In this document: positions 6,415 through 13,268 of the stretch, in pieces
How positions within the stretch are numbered: the stretch's first letter is position 1
Layout of the letters: the number at the start of each line of letters is the position of its first letter
NCBI GenBank assembly: GCA_910579275.1
Contig: CAJTTO010000059.1
Coordinates: forward strand, 1 to 21,469
Length of the DNA stretch: 21,469 bases
DNA from: an uncultured Lachnospiraceae bacterium
GTDB lineage: Bacteria; Bacillota; Clostridia; Lachnospirales; Lachnospiraceae
Reading direction: 5' to 3'
Made by a program: the position numbers and the translations under genes
The notes under the pieces: model-generated
Database searches by the model: none
Seen by the model: the letters and a program-made list of their open reading frames with translations, nothing else
What the model was told of the DNA's origin: nothing

Positions 6415-8004
6415 TTACGGCTGTGGCGCCTGCTGCTGCGCCTGTTGTTCTGCCGCCTGCTGCTGTGCCTGCTGCTCTAGCTGCTGCTGTTGAAGCGCCT
6501 GATAATATGCCTCCAAATCCGCCTGCTGCTGTGCCGCCGCTGCCATCTCCGCCTTAATCGCCGCTGCCTCAGCCTTGCAGACATCAATGCTTCCCGAAGC
6601 GACAGCCGCATTGATGCGCTGCGCGTAAATCGGATTGTCTGTGTTGACGCCTACAACGGCAGACCGCGGTGACACTTTGTAGGAACTCTTGTTAATCACT
6701 TCGCGGCTCACCTCAACACCGTTTTCCTCCACAACCTTCCAGAGCTGCGCCGTGTACCCGATATGTGCGGATTCCACGCTGATATATCCCACACCCTGCC
6801 CTGTGGTAGGTGTAATGACTTCGTGGTCAGGACGTGTTGTTGAAAGCGTCTCGCTCTCATAACGCACGACGCGGCTCGGGTCTCTCTGCTCGACGCCGTA
6901 TATCGTAAATGTAATCTGTTTTCCCTCTGTAATTCCTTCTATATAAACCGGATTCTGCAGATTGTTCACAAAGCGGAAATCCTTCCCCGCCGACTCTGCA
7001 ATGGCAGCGTCCATCGACGGCTTGACATATGTGATAATCATGGAATGATTGTTGCGCTCCGTCACTTCAAGCTCCGATAGAAGAACCGCATTGTATAATG
7101 TCGTCGAAACCTGACAGATACCGCCTCCGAGACTGTCAACCACCTTGCCGTTCATGTATGAACCCGCCGGATAATACCCGTTTGCTTCCGTAAAAGGCTT
7201 GATTGCATCATACGTTGAAAACTCGTCTCCCGGATACAGGAGTGTTCCGTTTATCAGGCGGCATCCGTTTTCCACATTTTTACACCGCGCCGAACTGCTG
7301 GTAGAATAGCTTGTCGTAAATGTCCCCAGCACATCCGTCAGCCGCTCCAGATCCTCCACGCTTCCTCTGGGTTCGACCGTGTTGATTGCCAAGTCAATCG
7401 ACGCATCCTGATAATCCCATTCCCCCGTTATATAGTCATATGTCTTATTCAGGGACTCCTCAATATTGACACTCTGCCCTGTCTGCCCCTGCTCGACAAC
7501 AATCTGCCCGTCAACCCTCGTCATCGTATTGTTGACTGCGGGGACATCATACTCCGTGCACTGCTCCTCAAGCACCGCCCTGATTAAATCCTTGTCAAGG
7601 GTAAGCTCCAGACGGTAAACCTTGTTTCCGTGTTTTAAATCCTGTATTGCCTTATACCGCCTGACAATGTTTCCTTTTTTGCCAAGCTGGGCTGCCTCGT
7701 CTATCACCTGCTCGTTGACCCAGTTCAGCCCCAGATCGCCGGCGGTAACAACAACATAATGGTCGCCAACCGCGCCAAAAGTGATGTTCTTTTGTTTGAG
7801 TCCCTCAACAAATTCCCGGACAGAAGCCTTCGCCTCGTCGGCTGTCATACCGGCAAGGGAAATGTCCCCTATGTACACGCCATCCAGAATCGTCCCGTCA
7901 TCAGATGCTGCAAAAACCGCATCCGGACACCGTGTACCCGCGATCAGAACCGCCAGTACCAAAGACGATAGTAACAATGCCACGCTCTTTCCAATTTTTT
8001 TCAT
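6415..8004 (-). CDS. Secreted or wall-associated VanW-family protein with Gln-rich tail
   Basis: This is a 529-aa exported protein. A signal peptide spans residues 1-32 (MKKIGKSVALLLSSLVLAVL, then AVFA/AS). A YoaR-like putative peptidoglycan-binding domain follows (about 35-230). The VanW domain (about 240-370) has the hallmark SLGGGICQVSTTLYNA, and a G5-like segment lies around 385-450. The C-terminus is a Gln/Ala-rich coil of about 40 residues. VanW was first noted in vancomycin-resistance clusters, but its reaction is unknown, and its presence here does not indicate resistance. The ATG at 8004 is preferred over an upstream frame start because it opens the signal peptide and follows AAGGAGA. 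The Cys at 26 has no lipobox around it. Confidence 0.88.
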   Translation of the reverse strand: MKKIGKSVALLLSSLVLAVLIAGTRCPDAVFAASDDGTILDGVYIGDISLAGMTADEAKASVREFVEGLKQKNITFGAVGDHYVVVTAGDLGLNWVNEQVIDEAAQLGKKGNIVRRYKAIQDLKHGNKVYRLELTLDKDLIRAVLEEQCTEYDVPAVNNTMTRVDGQIVVEQGQTGQSVNIEESLNKTYDYITGEWDYQDASIDLAINTVEPRGSVEDLERLTDVLGTFTTSYSTSSSARCKNVENGCRLINGTLLYPGDEFSTYDAIKPFTEANGYYPAGSYMNGKVVDSLGGGICQVSTTLYNAVLLSELEVTERNNHSMIITYVKPSMDAAIAESAGKDFRFVNNLQNPVYIEGITEGKQITFTIYGVEQRDPSRVVRYESETLSTTRPDHEVITPTTGQGVGYISVESAHIGYTAQLWKVVEENGVEVSREVINKSSYKVSPRSAVVGVNTDNPIYAQRINAAVASGSIDVCKAEAAAIKAEMAAAAQQQADLEAYYQALQQQQLEQQAQQQAAEQQAQQQAPQP

Positions 8005-8063
8005 AACCCCGAAATTCTCCTTAAAATAACTGTTCCACCACAAAAATGTTGCAATTCATACGA

Positions 8064-8080
8064 CGATTATATTATAATCG
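8064..8080. promoter_or_regulatory. Palindromic operator/-10 region upstream of the VanW gene
   Basis: CGATTATATTATAATCG is a perfect 17-base palindrome with a central unpaired base. On the minus strand it contains TATAAT twice, 60-75 nt before the ATG at 8004. A TTGGTA lies 15 nt before the second TATAAT, which is short spacing. It may be a promoter with an overlapping regulator site. Confidence 0.35.
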
Positions 8081-8118
8081 TTTCAGTACCAATCACATAC
8101 GCGGATTGTTCTGGAAAA

Positions 8119-8226
8119 TTAACCGACAACACTGACCACCAACGGTATTACCATTGCCAGTACAAGAATAACCGCGATAACAGCTGCGATTGTGCGTTGT
8201 GTTTTCTTATTATTCATGTTCATCAT
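8119..8226 (-). CDS. Small single-pass membrane protein, 35 aa
   Basis: The frame opens at the ATG at 8226 (a second in-frame ATG is at 8223) with AAAGGGG 9 nt upstream, and ends at a TAA at 8119-8121. It encodes a basic N-terminus (NNKKTQRT) followed by one hydrophobic helix (TIAAVIAVILVLAMVIPLVV). The topology is therefore N-in with almost no extracytoplasmic tail. No family is recognised. It lies upstream of the VanW gene on the same strand, 114 nt away, and its start is only 33 nt from the divergent gene at 8260, so the two promoters must overlap each other's coding DNA. The positive-inside residues and the ribosome binding site support translation. Confidence 0.65.
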   Translation of the reverse strand: MMNMNNKKTQRTIAAVIAVILVLAMVIPLVVSVVG

Positions 8227-8259
8227 GGCTGTTCACCCCTTTTCGAAAGGATATTATAT

Positions 8260-8868
8260 ATGAATTTCTTTATTTTTTCAAGCTTTATCATTATATGTGC
8301 GTTATTTACTTTCTTTCTGCAAAGAGCCAAAAAGAAAGAAAAAGATATGGATCGCGCATTCTGGGATCGCGAACAGCGGGCTAACTTTACCAGAAAAAAA
8401 CCGCTCGACAACCTCAATTACATCACAATTCCGGACAATATACTGCATATGGCGCCCGCGTCAATGACAGCGGAAATCCAAAACTGTCTCAAGGATCTGG
8501 GAGACTTGTCCTCCGGAAAGATTGTCAATCTGACAGGATTTACCAACACGGATCTCAAGCTGGAATATGGAACCGCTAATATTAATATATTAAGCAGCTA
8601 CGATTTTCATTACACAAATATGGTTACGCTTCTGCAAAAACTTGCGGAGCTGCTCCATGAATGTTCGGAAAACGCACTGGCGGCGGAAGTCCTTGAGTTT
8701 GCCGTTTCCACGGGAACTGACGTCAGCAAGAGTTATTATCTGCTCGCGGAACTATACACCGAAGCCGGAACGCCGGAAAAAATCGAGTCGCTGATTGCGC
8801 AGGCAGATAAACTGCACTCGCTCATGAAAGACACTATCGTCCAAAAACTGCAAGCATCCTATCAATAA
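8260..8868 (+). CDS. Membrane-anchored protein with helical-repeat C-terminus, 202 aa
   Basis: One N-terminal membrane helix (about residues 3-20, FFIFSSFIIICALFTFF) is followed by a basic stop-transfer stretch (QRAKKKEK), so the rest is probably cytoplasmic. Residues 55-130 form a mixed domain, and 125-200 are helical with TPR-like pairs (LAAEVLEFAVSTGTDVSKSY, LLAELYTEAGTPEKIESLI). The ATG at 8260 follows AAAGGA at good spacing. I do not recognise a named family. The last 35 bases overlap the end of the convergent exonuclease gene. It probably acts as a scaffold or adaptor at the membrane, which is inference from the repeats only. Confidence 0.75.
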   Translation: MNFFIFSSFIIICALFTFFLQRAKKKEKDMDRAFWDREQRANFTRKKPLDNLNYITIPDNILHMAPASMTAEIQNCLKDLGDLSSGKIVNLTGFTNTDLKLEYGTANINILSSYDFHYTNMVTLLQKLAELLHECSENALAAEVLEFAVSTGTDVSKSYYLLAELYTEAGTPEKIESLIAQADKLHSLMKDTIVQKLQASYQ

Positions 8869-9583
8869 GCCTGCTCGCCTCGTTTTTGGTGATGGTCTCC
8901 AAATCTATCTGCTCATCTGTCACAGACGGAACAGGTGCAAGTACGAACCCGTCGCATTCAAGATGGTAGCGCCCTGCAAGTCCCTGCAGGTACGCAAGCT
9001 GTCTGGGTGTGGCGGGATTTTCTTTTTTCACGTTGTAGACAAGCGGTACCGGCTGAAACGTGTCCTGCTCCTTGTCCCCGAACGTGCGCGCCAGAATCTG
9101 GTACAGCTCGTGCGTTGCCATCGCGTCGTTGAGCGCCCTGTGCGCTTCCAGATAAATTTGGTAATACGTGCACAGAAAGCCAAGTGACCTGCTTTCCACA
9201 TCATTTAAAAATCTTCTTGCAATCCGCAGTGTGTCGATTCCGGACTTTTCAAAAGTCTTTTTCTGGTTCACCGCCGCTTTTTTCATAAACGAATAGTCAA
9301 ACATCAGATTGTGCCCCAGCAGGACATCATCGCCCGCAAACGCCAGAAACGTCCCCAGCACTTCCTCCATATACGGTGCGTCCGCGACATCCGCATCGTG
9401 AATGCCCGTAAGCTCCACAATCCTCTCCGGAAGCCCTTTTCCGGGATTTACAAACGTGGAAAAAGTGTCCTGCACCTGCCCGTCCCGAACACGCACTGCA
9501 CCGATTTCTATAATCTTTTCGTATTTCGGACTTAATCCCGTGGTCTCTATATCAAAAGCCACATAATTCATTGGTATATTCAT
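8834..9583 (-). CDS. DEDDh 3'-5' exonuclease (DNA polymerase III epsilon-like)
   Basis: This is a 249-aa protein with an N-terminal RNase T/DnaQ-type exonuclease fold. Exo I FDIETTGLSP carries the metal ligands Asp11 and Glu13. Exo II is GHNLMFDYSF, and Exo III HRALNDAMAT supplies the DEDDh histidine and final Asp. A C-terminal part of about 70 residues, beginning ATPRQLAYLQGLAG, may bind nucleic acid. It acts on 3' DNA ends, and a stand-alone proofreading or repair role is likely. The ATG at 9583 is chosen, although its ribosome binding site is weak (AAAAGTAGA). A GTG at 9628 that overlaps the glycosyltransferase gene is an alternative. It lies 22 nt after that gene in the same operon. Confidence 0.85.
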   Translation of the reverse strand: MNIPMNYVAFDIETTGLSPKYEKIIEIGAVRVRDGQVQDTFSTFVNPGKGLPERIVELTGIHDADVADAPYMEEVLGTFLAFAGDDVLLGHNLMFDYSFMKKAAVNQKKTFEKSGIDTLRIARRFLNDVESRSLGFLCTYYQIYLEAHRALNDAMATHELYQILARTFGDKEQDTFQPVPLVYNVKKENPATPRQLAYLQGLAGRYHLECDGFVLAPVPSVTDEQIDLETITKNEASRLIDRMLAVFGR

Positions 9584-9605
9584 GATATCTACTTTTCTGT
9601 GACGC

Positions 9606-10571
9606 TCAGTCTTCGTCCGAACCGTCACTCTTTTCTTTTAATTTGTGTTTGTATTCATTGTCAAGGAGAATCAGGTTCATCTCATAGTCCTGCATGTTTT
9701 TCTGCTTCATGGTGGAGAGCATCAGTCCTGCAAAAAACGACTGCATCGCCGCCATATACACAAAGCAGCATACAATCAGCGTGGGAAACCGTTCCACCAG
9801 CCCTGTGTCAAAATACTCTCCCATCACCGGAGTCAGGAATACCGTCGAAACCAGCGCCAGAATCACTGCGATCCATGTGAAAAATCCCATCGGTTTATAA
9901 TTTTTGTACAGTTTCATGATTGTCAGGATAACCTTGAACCCGTCGGAGTAGGTATTGAGCTTTGACTCACTTCCCTCCGGTCTGTCCCTGTACTGGATAA
10001 TCACATTCTCCACATGCATATTCTTGTCAATCGCGTGAATGCTCATCTCGGTCTCGATCTCAAATCCTTTGGAAAGCACCGGAAACGACTTGACAAACTG
10101 GTAGCTGAACGCCCTGTAGCCTGTCATGATATCGCGTATGTCGCTTTTAAACATACTGTTTATCGTCCCGCGCACAAGCGAGTTTCCAAAATTGTGAAAC
10201 GGACGCTTATTTTCCTCAAAATAGGAGGAGGAAAGCCTGTCCCCGACAACCATGTCCGCGTTTCTCTTCAAAACGGCATCACACAGCTTTCCCGCCTCGT
10301 CAGCGGGATAGGTGTCATCCCCGTCTGTCATAATATAGCACTTTGCATCGATCTCGCGGAACATCCTCCGGATGACATTCCCTTTTCCCTGCTGATATTC
10401 GTAGCGCACGACAGCCCCGGCGCGGCGCGCAATCTCGTCCGTCCCGTCCTTTGAATTATTGTCATAGACATATATCACCGCCTCAGGAAGCGCTTTCTTG
10501 AAATCCTTTACAACCTTCTCGATAGTCTTGCTCTCGTTGTAGCAGGGTATCAACACTGCTATCTCATCCAT
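9606..10571 (-). CDS. GT2-family glycosyltransferase with two membrane helices
   Basis: This is a 321-aa GT-A enzyme. The nucleotide-sugar site is formed by VLIPCYNES (6-14), DNNSKDGTDEI (37-47) and the metal-binding TDGDDTYP (82-89); YRDRPEGSESKLNT is typical of polyprenyl-phosphate glycosyltransferases. Two C-terminal membrane segments follow (about 228-250 and 265-288) with a charged cytoplasmic tail. It probably transfers a sugar to a lipid carrier for wall or surface polysaccharide or protein glycosylation (DPM1/GtrB-like). Donor and acceptor are unknown. A promoter lies at 10627-10656 and the exonuclease gene follows 22 nt downstream. Confidence 0.87.
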   Translation of the reverse strand: MDEIAVLIPCYNESKTIEKVVKDFKKALPEAVIYVYDNNSKDGTDEIARRAGAVVRYEYQQGKGNVIRRMFREIDAKCYIMTDGDDTYPADEAGKLCDAVLKRNADMVVGDRLSSSYFEENKRPFHNFGNSLVRGTINSMFKSDIRDIMTGYRAFSYQFVKSFPVLSKGFEIETEMSIHAIDKNMHVENVIIQYRDRPEGSESKLNTYSDGFKVILTIMKLYKNYKPMGFFTWIAVILALVSTVFLTPVMGEYFDTGLVERFPTLIVCCFVYMAAMQSFFAGLMLSTMKQKNMQDYEMNLILLDNEYKHKLKEKSDGSDED

Positions 10572-10626
10572 TCATCGTCCCCCATTTCTGCAAAAATCAA
10601 CATTATTGTAAATGCCGATAAATTAT

Positions 10627-10656
10627 ATTATGACTTAGTGTACCATACATTATCAA
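10627..10656 (-). promoter_or_regulatory. Promoter of the glycosyltransferase/exonuclease operon
   Basis: Minus-strand TTGATA (10656-10651) and CATAAT (10632-10627) are separated by 18 nt in the AT-rich gap between tadA and the glycosyltransferase start. The predicted 5' leader is about 50 nt. No hairpin terminator for tadA is visible in this gap, so tadA readthrough may add to expression. Confidence 0.5.
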
Positions 10657-10674
10657 CATAATAAAGAAATATTT

Positions 10675-11184
10675 TTATTTCACGGACTTTTCCAACTTAT
10701 TCCTGACACGCAGTTCCCGAAAGAAATTTTTCAACATTGCGGCGCATTCCTCCTCGCACACACCACGCACTGTCTCCACCTGATGATTGAATTCCGGCAT
10801 GTCCAGAATATTGAGTATGGAGCCCGCACAGCCTGCTTTGGGATTCATGCACGCCATCACGACTTTCGGAATCCGCGCCTGCACAATCGCGCCCGCGCAC
10901 ATCTGGCATGGCTCAAGCGTGACATAGAGTGTACACTCCTCCATCCGCCAGTCGCCAATCACTTTGCTCGCCCTTTTTATCGCGGTGATTTCGGCATGGG
11001 CAAGCGTATTCTTGTCTGTATTGCGCCGGTTGTAACCGCGTCCGATAATCCTGCCGTCATGTACAATCACACATCCTATCGGCACTTCCCCAAGCGCATA
11101 CGCTTTTTTCGCCTGTTTCACTGCCTCCCGCATATATCTCTCGTCTTCTCCAAGGCTGCCGCCCGCAGCGCGTAATCCTGTCAT
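10675..11184 (-). CDS. tadA: tRNA-specific adenosine deaminase TadA
   Basis: This is a 169-aa cytidine/deoxycytidylate deaminase-fold protein. It converts the wobble adenosine 34 of tRNA-Arg to inosine. The zinc site is visible as HAE (His63, catalytic Glu65) and PCQMCAGA (Cys93, Cys96). The substrate-recognition stretch EVPIGCVIVHDGRIIGRGYN and the C-terminal helix with KNFFRELR are typical. The ATG at 11184 is 8 nt after the hydrolase stop, so the two genes are probably co-transcribed. An internal Met18 start would also leave the complete domain. Confidence 0.93.
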   Translation of the reverse strand: MTGLRAAGGSLGEDERYMREAVKQAKKAYALGEVPIGCVIVHDGRIIGRGYNRRNTDKNTLAHAEITAIKRASKVIGDWRMEECTLYVTLEPCQMCAGAIVQARIPKVVMACMNPKAGCAGSILNILDMPEFNHQVETVRGVCEEECAAMLKNFFRELRVRNKLEKSVK

Positions 11185-11192
11185 ATCCCTTT

Positions 11193-12176
11193 CTATTCCC
11201 CTGTATCATTTTTTATTCTGAAATCTTGTAACAGTTCAGCCTTCGGCTTCCTGTTACAGGCATCAAGCCATGCAAGCACATCCCTGTACACTTGATCACG
11301 GTCAAGCTCGTTTAATACCTCATGCCTGTCGTCCGGATAAATTTTCAGCGAGACATCCTCTATTCCTGCCTTTTTGTATGCGGACGCGACTTTTCTGACA
11401 CTTTTGCCGTAATTTCCTACAGGATCCTCACCGCCTGCGATAAAATAAAGCGGCAGTTCCTTGGGAATCCTCCTGACATTCTTATCCTTCTGGATAAAGG
11501 AGAGCACGTCAAAAAGTGTCCTGTAGCCGTTGACGGAAAAAGTAAAACTGCAATATTTATTTTTGGTGCAGAAATCCACAATCTCTTTGTCCCTTGTCAG
11601 CCAGTCGCTCTCGGTGCGCGGATTAGGGATGCGTTTCTGGTATGCGCTGAACGCATTCATCCGAAGAAGCCGCGAACGGTAATGGTCACCCACAATGACA
11701 CGCAGGGTATTCGACACGATTTTCCCTGCAATCAGTACCAGCGTGCTCTGGCTTCCTGTTCCGCAGATTACAGCCCCGTCCAGCCCGTCCCCGTAAGTCA
11801 TCAGGTACCGCCTTGCCATGAAAGAGCCCATGCTGTGCCCGAGCAGGAAATACGGAAGCCCGCGATACCTTTTTTTCGCGTACTTCGTCACCCTGTGTAA
11901 ATCAGCCACCACCGTTGCGCTCATGTTCTGCGGGCAAAAATACCCCAAATCACGGTCATTTCCAGCCGTCAGGCCATGCCCTAAATGGTCGTTTCCAATC
12001 ACCGCATAGCCATGCCTGTTCAGAAACAGCGCAAAATCCTGATACCGCTCAATCATCTCTGTCATACCGTGGGAAATCTGCACGACCGCCCTTACCTCTG
12101 TCTCCGGCTCCCACAGCACGACATGCAGTCTGTGCACCCCGTCCCTCGACGGAATATAAAATTCTTTCTTTTTCAT
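11193..12176 (-). CDS. Alpha/beta hydrolase, monoacylglycerol lipase/S33 type
   Basis: This is a 327-aa serine hydrolase of the Hydrolase_4 family, which acts on monoacylglycerols, lysophospholipids or other short esters. The triad is visible: Ser115 in GHSMGS, Asp251 in AGGEDPVG and His285 in PDDRHEVLNE, with the oxyanion-hole segment ISHGMTE (34-40). The ATG at 12176 is chosen for AGAGG 7 nt upstream. There is no signal peptide, so it is cytoplasmic. Its last 25 residues (from AWLDACNRKPKAELL) are encoded by DNA nearly identical to the right end of the element at 1191-1380, so the C-terminus may have been extended by that repeat. Confidence 0.87.
   Translation of the reverse strand: MKKKEFYIPSRDGVHRLHVVLWEPETEVRAVVQISHGMTEMIERYQDFALFLNRHGYAVIGNDHLGHGLTAGNDRDLGYFCPQNMSATVVADLHRVTKYAKKRYRGLPYFLLGHSMGSFMARRYLMTYGDGLDGAVICGTGSQSTLVLIAGKIVSNTLRVIVGDHYRSRLLRMNAFSAYQKRIPNPRTESDWLTRDKEIVDFCTKNKYCSFTFSVNGYRTLFDVLSFIQKDKNVRRIPKELPLYFIAGGEDPVGNYGKSVRKVASAYKKAGIEDVSLKIYPDDRHEVLNELDRDQVYRDVLAWLDACNRKPKAELLQDFRIKNDTGE
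11228..11275 (-). repeat. Second copy of the 48-bp element end, inside the hydrolase gene
   Basis: This stretch matches 1333-1380 (inverted relative to it) at 46 of 48 bases. Its core, 11228-11257, is a near-perfect 30-base hairpin with GTAACAG at one end and CTGTTAC at the other. It codes in frame for DACNRKPKAELL of the hydrolase. Confidence 0.75.
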
Positions 12177-12211
12177 CAAATTACCTCTTTTCCTCTGCAT
12201 AGGTCTACGCA

Positions 12212-12242
12212 TAAAAAATGAGGGCAGTTCCCATCTGCCCCC
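12212..12242 (-). terminator. Intrinsic terminator or attenuator between the 71-aa gene and the hydrolase
   Basis: GGGCAG (12222-12227) pairs with CTGCCC (12235-12240) with a 7-nt loop; on the minus strand a T run (12219-12213) follows. It lies about 65 nt beyond the stop of the 71-aa gene and only 36 nt before the hydrolase ATG. That leaves no room for a promoter after it, so the hydrolase either uses a promoter overlapping the hairpin or depends on readthrough. Confidence 0.65.
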
Positions 12243-12306
12243 GTTTTTCAAACTTTGATCCACACCTTTTGTCTTGTATTCAATTGTATGTCACTGTTCA
12301 TCCGGC

Positions 12307-12522
12307 TCACATTTTCGAAATCATCACGACTGACAAGTCATACTCCTCGATAAAATCATCAATGTCCTGTTCATCATTAATTTCCATGATTACTTCAAAA
12401 GCCCCTGACATGGGATCCAAAAATCCTGCCAGCATTTCTCCTGTAGACTGGTTTTTTCTGATCATTGGCTTCTTGTTTAAAATATCAATTCTCTCAGATA
12501 CTTCTCTCTTTGCTACTAACAT
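12307..12522 (-). CDS. Small acidic hypothetical protein, 71 aa
   Basis: The frame starts at the ATG at 12522 with AAAGGGG 8-9 nt upstream and ends at a TGA, followed by a terminator. The protein has a basic N-terminal third (MLVAKREVSERIDILNKKPM), a Gly/Pro-containing middle (GEMLAGFLDPMSGAFEVIM) and an acidic helix (NDEQDIDDFIEEYDLS). There is no membrane segment or cysteine. I do not recognise a family, though composition and codon use look like a genuine small chromosomal gene. Its 5' end is overlapped by a second frame (12494-12670), and a long hairpin-rich leader lies upstream. Confidence 0.65.
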   Translation of the reverse strand: MLVAKREVSERIDILNKKPMIRKNQSTGEMLAGFLDPMSGAFEVIMEINDEQDIDDFIEEYDLSVVMISKM

Positions 12523-12670
12523 GTTGTTGTTCCCCTTTCAACCCTTTTCGTAACCGCCCGCCGCGCGGACGGCTCTCCTTTCCAATGTCATATGCTAATT
12601 TCAGACCGCCCCTCATTTCAGGCCCGTAACGGCGCACCGGTCCAGCCGCACCGTTACGCATCATTAACAT
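12494..12670 (-). CDS. Possible 58-aa basic protein overlapping the 71-aa gene
   Basis: A frame from the ATG at 12670 runs to a TGA at 12494-12496, overlapping the next start by 29 bases in another frame. TCGGGGA lies 8 nt before the ATG as a weak ribosome binding site. The frame is open for 77 codons in all, back to a TAA near 12725. The product is very basic (MLMMRNGAAGPVRRYGPEM..., RPRGGRLRKGLKG), as expected of an RNA-binding peptide but also of chance translation of GC-rich structured DNA. I weigh these about equally. Confidence 0.25.
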   Translation of the reverse strand: MLMMRNGAAGPVRRYGPEMRGGLKLAYDIGKESRPRGGRLRKGLKGEQQHVSSKERSI

Positions 12671-12830
12671 ATCGTAGTCCCCGACAGATATCCGAACCGA
12701 AGTCCGGTATCCGTTTTCTAATGTGAGTCGTTATGTTTTCAAGGTGCGTTTGGCATTCGCCAAATCTCATCAAAGTTCATCTATGATTAGTTCCGTTACC
12801 CTGTCACATTCTCCCTATATGACGCCGGCG
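12543..12830 (-). other. GC-rich, hairpin-rich leader region
   Basis: In contrast to the AT-rich DNA on its right, this stretch carries several strong stems: GTAACGG/CCGTTAC at about 12626-12657, a GATA(T)CCG/CGGTATC stem at about 12687-12711, and TTTGGC/GCCAAA with an ATTC loop at about 12749-12764. It lies directly upstream of the 71-aa gene on the minus strand, so it may be a long structured leader or an independent small RNA. No known riboswitch, tmRNA, RNase P or SRP signature was recognised. Confidence 0.35.
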
Positions 12831-12889
12831 CAGAAACTGAACCATCCTTTTCATAAAAGTATATACATTATGTAAAATTATTATGAACG

Positions 12890-13100
12890 GATAAGTTATA
12901 CACATATCAACATTAGTTTGTGGATAACTGGATACACATTCATATTTCCTTAAGAAAAGCCCTTATCTTCAATAAATATTAACTTTTTCTAAATAGTAGC
13001 ATATGTTTTTTTATATTTCAATCCTTATTTTCCAAATTGTGCAAATTAACATAACTTTTTAGTTATGTTTACCAATTTGAAACATCTTACACACAATAAA
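12890..13100. other. AT-rich region with DnaA-box-like 9-mers and an inverted repeat
   Basis: Two perfect matches to the TTATNCACA DnaA box face each other: TTATACACA (12896-12904) and TGTGGATAA (12919-12927, inverted). An 8/9 match TTACACACA lies at 13087-13095 and a 7/9 match at 12930-12938. AACATAACT (13048-13056) and AGTTATGTT (13061-13069) form a perfect stem with a T4 loop, framed by CAAATT and AATTTG. Genes leave this region in opposite directions. No dnaA or dnaN is nearby. The rest of 12671-13268 holds only the HD-GYP promoter and leader. Confidence 0.35.
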
Positions 13101-13109
13101 TTTTCAGTT

Positions 13110-13139
13110 TTGTATATACAACTTACCATATTTTATGAT
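13110..13139 (+). promoter_or_regulatory. Promoter of the HD-GYP gene
   Basis: TTGTAT (13110-13115) and TATGAT (13134-13139) are separated by 18 nt. The predicted leader is about 120 nt and contains a stem, CTGACGCC (13228-13235) with GGC-T-GTCAG (13245-13253), just before the GGAGG ribosome binding site. This stem could affect translation. Confidence 0.45.
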
Positions 13140-13268
13140 ACTATAGAAACATAACAGCATTACTATCATTTAGAACTGTTATAAAATTGCTTAATGCAGT
13201 CAAATTTTTATACGGTAAATTTGTGCTGACGCCAAATTTGCAGGCTGTCAGCGGTATGGAGGAATTTT

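Noticed and set aside
6415..8004. VanW gene as a vancomycin-resistance determinant
   Set aside because: VanW-domain proteins are common in clostridia, and no vanA/B ligase, vanX, vanH or vanRS genes are present.
12720..12790. ACCTTGAAAAC-like string on the minus strand suggesting an rRNA spacer
   Set aside because: The motif is short, and no 16S, 23S, 5S or tRNA sequence flanks it in the window.
12890..13100. Replication origin (oriC)
   Set aside because: No dnaA, dnaN, rpmH or gyr genes nearby and only two exact boxes; kept only as a DnaA-box-like cluster.
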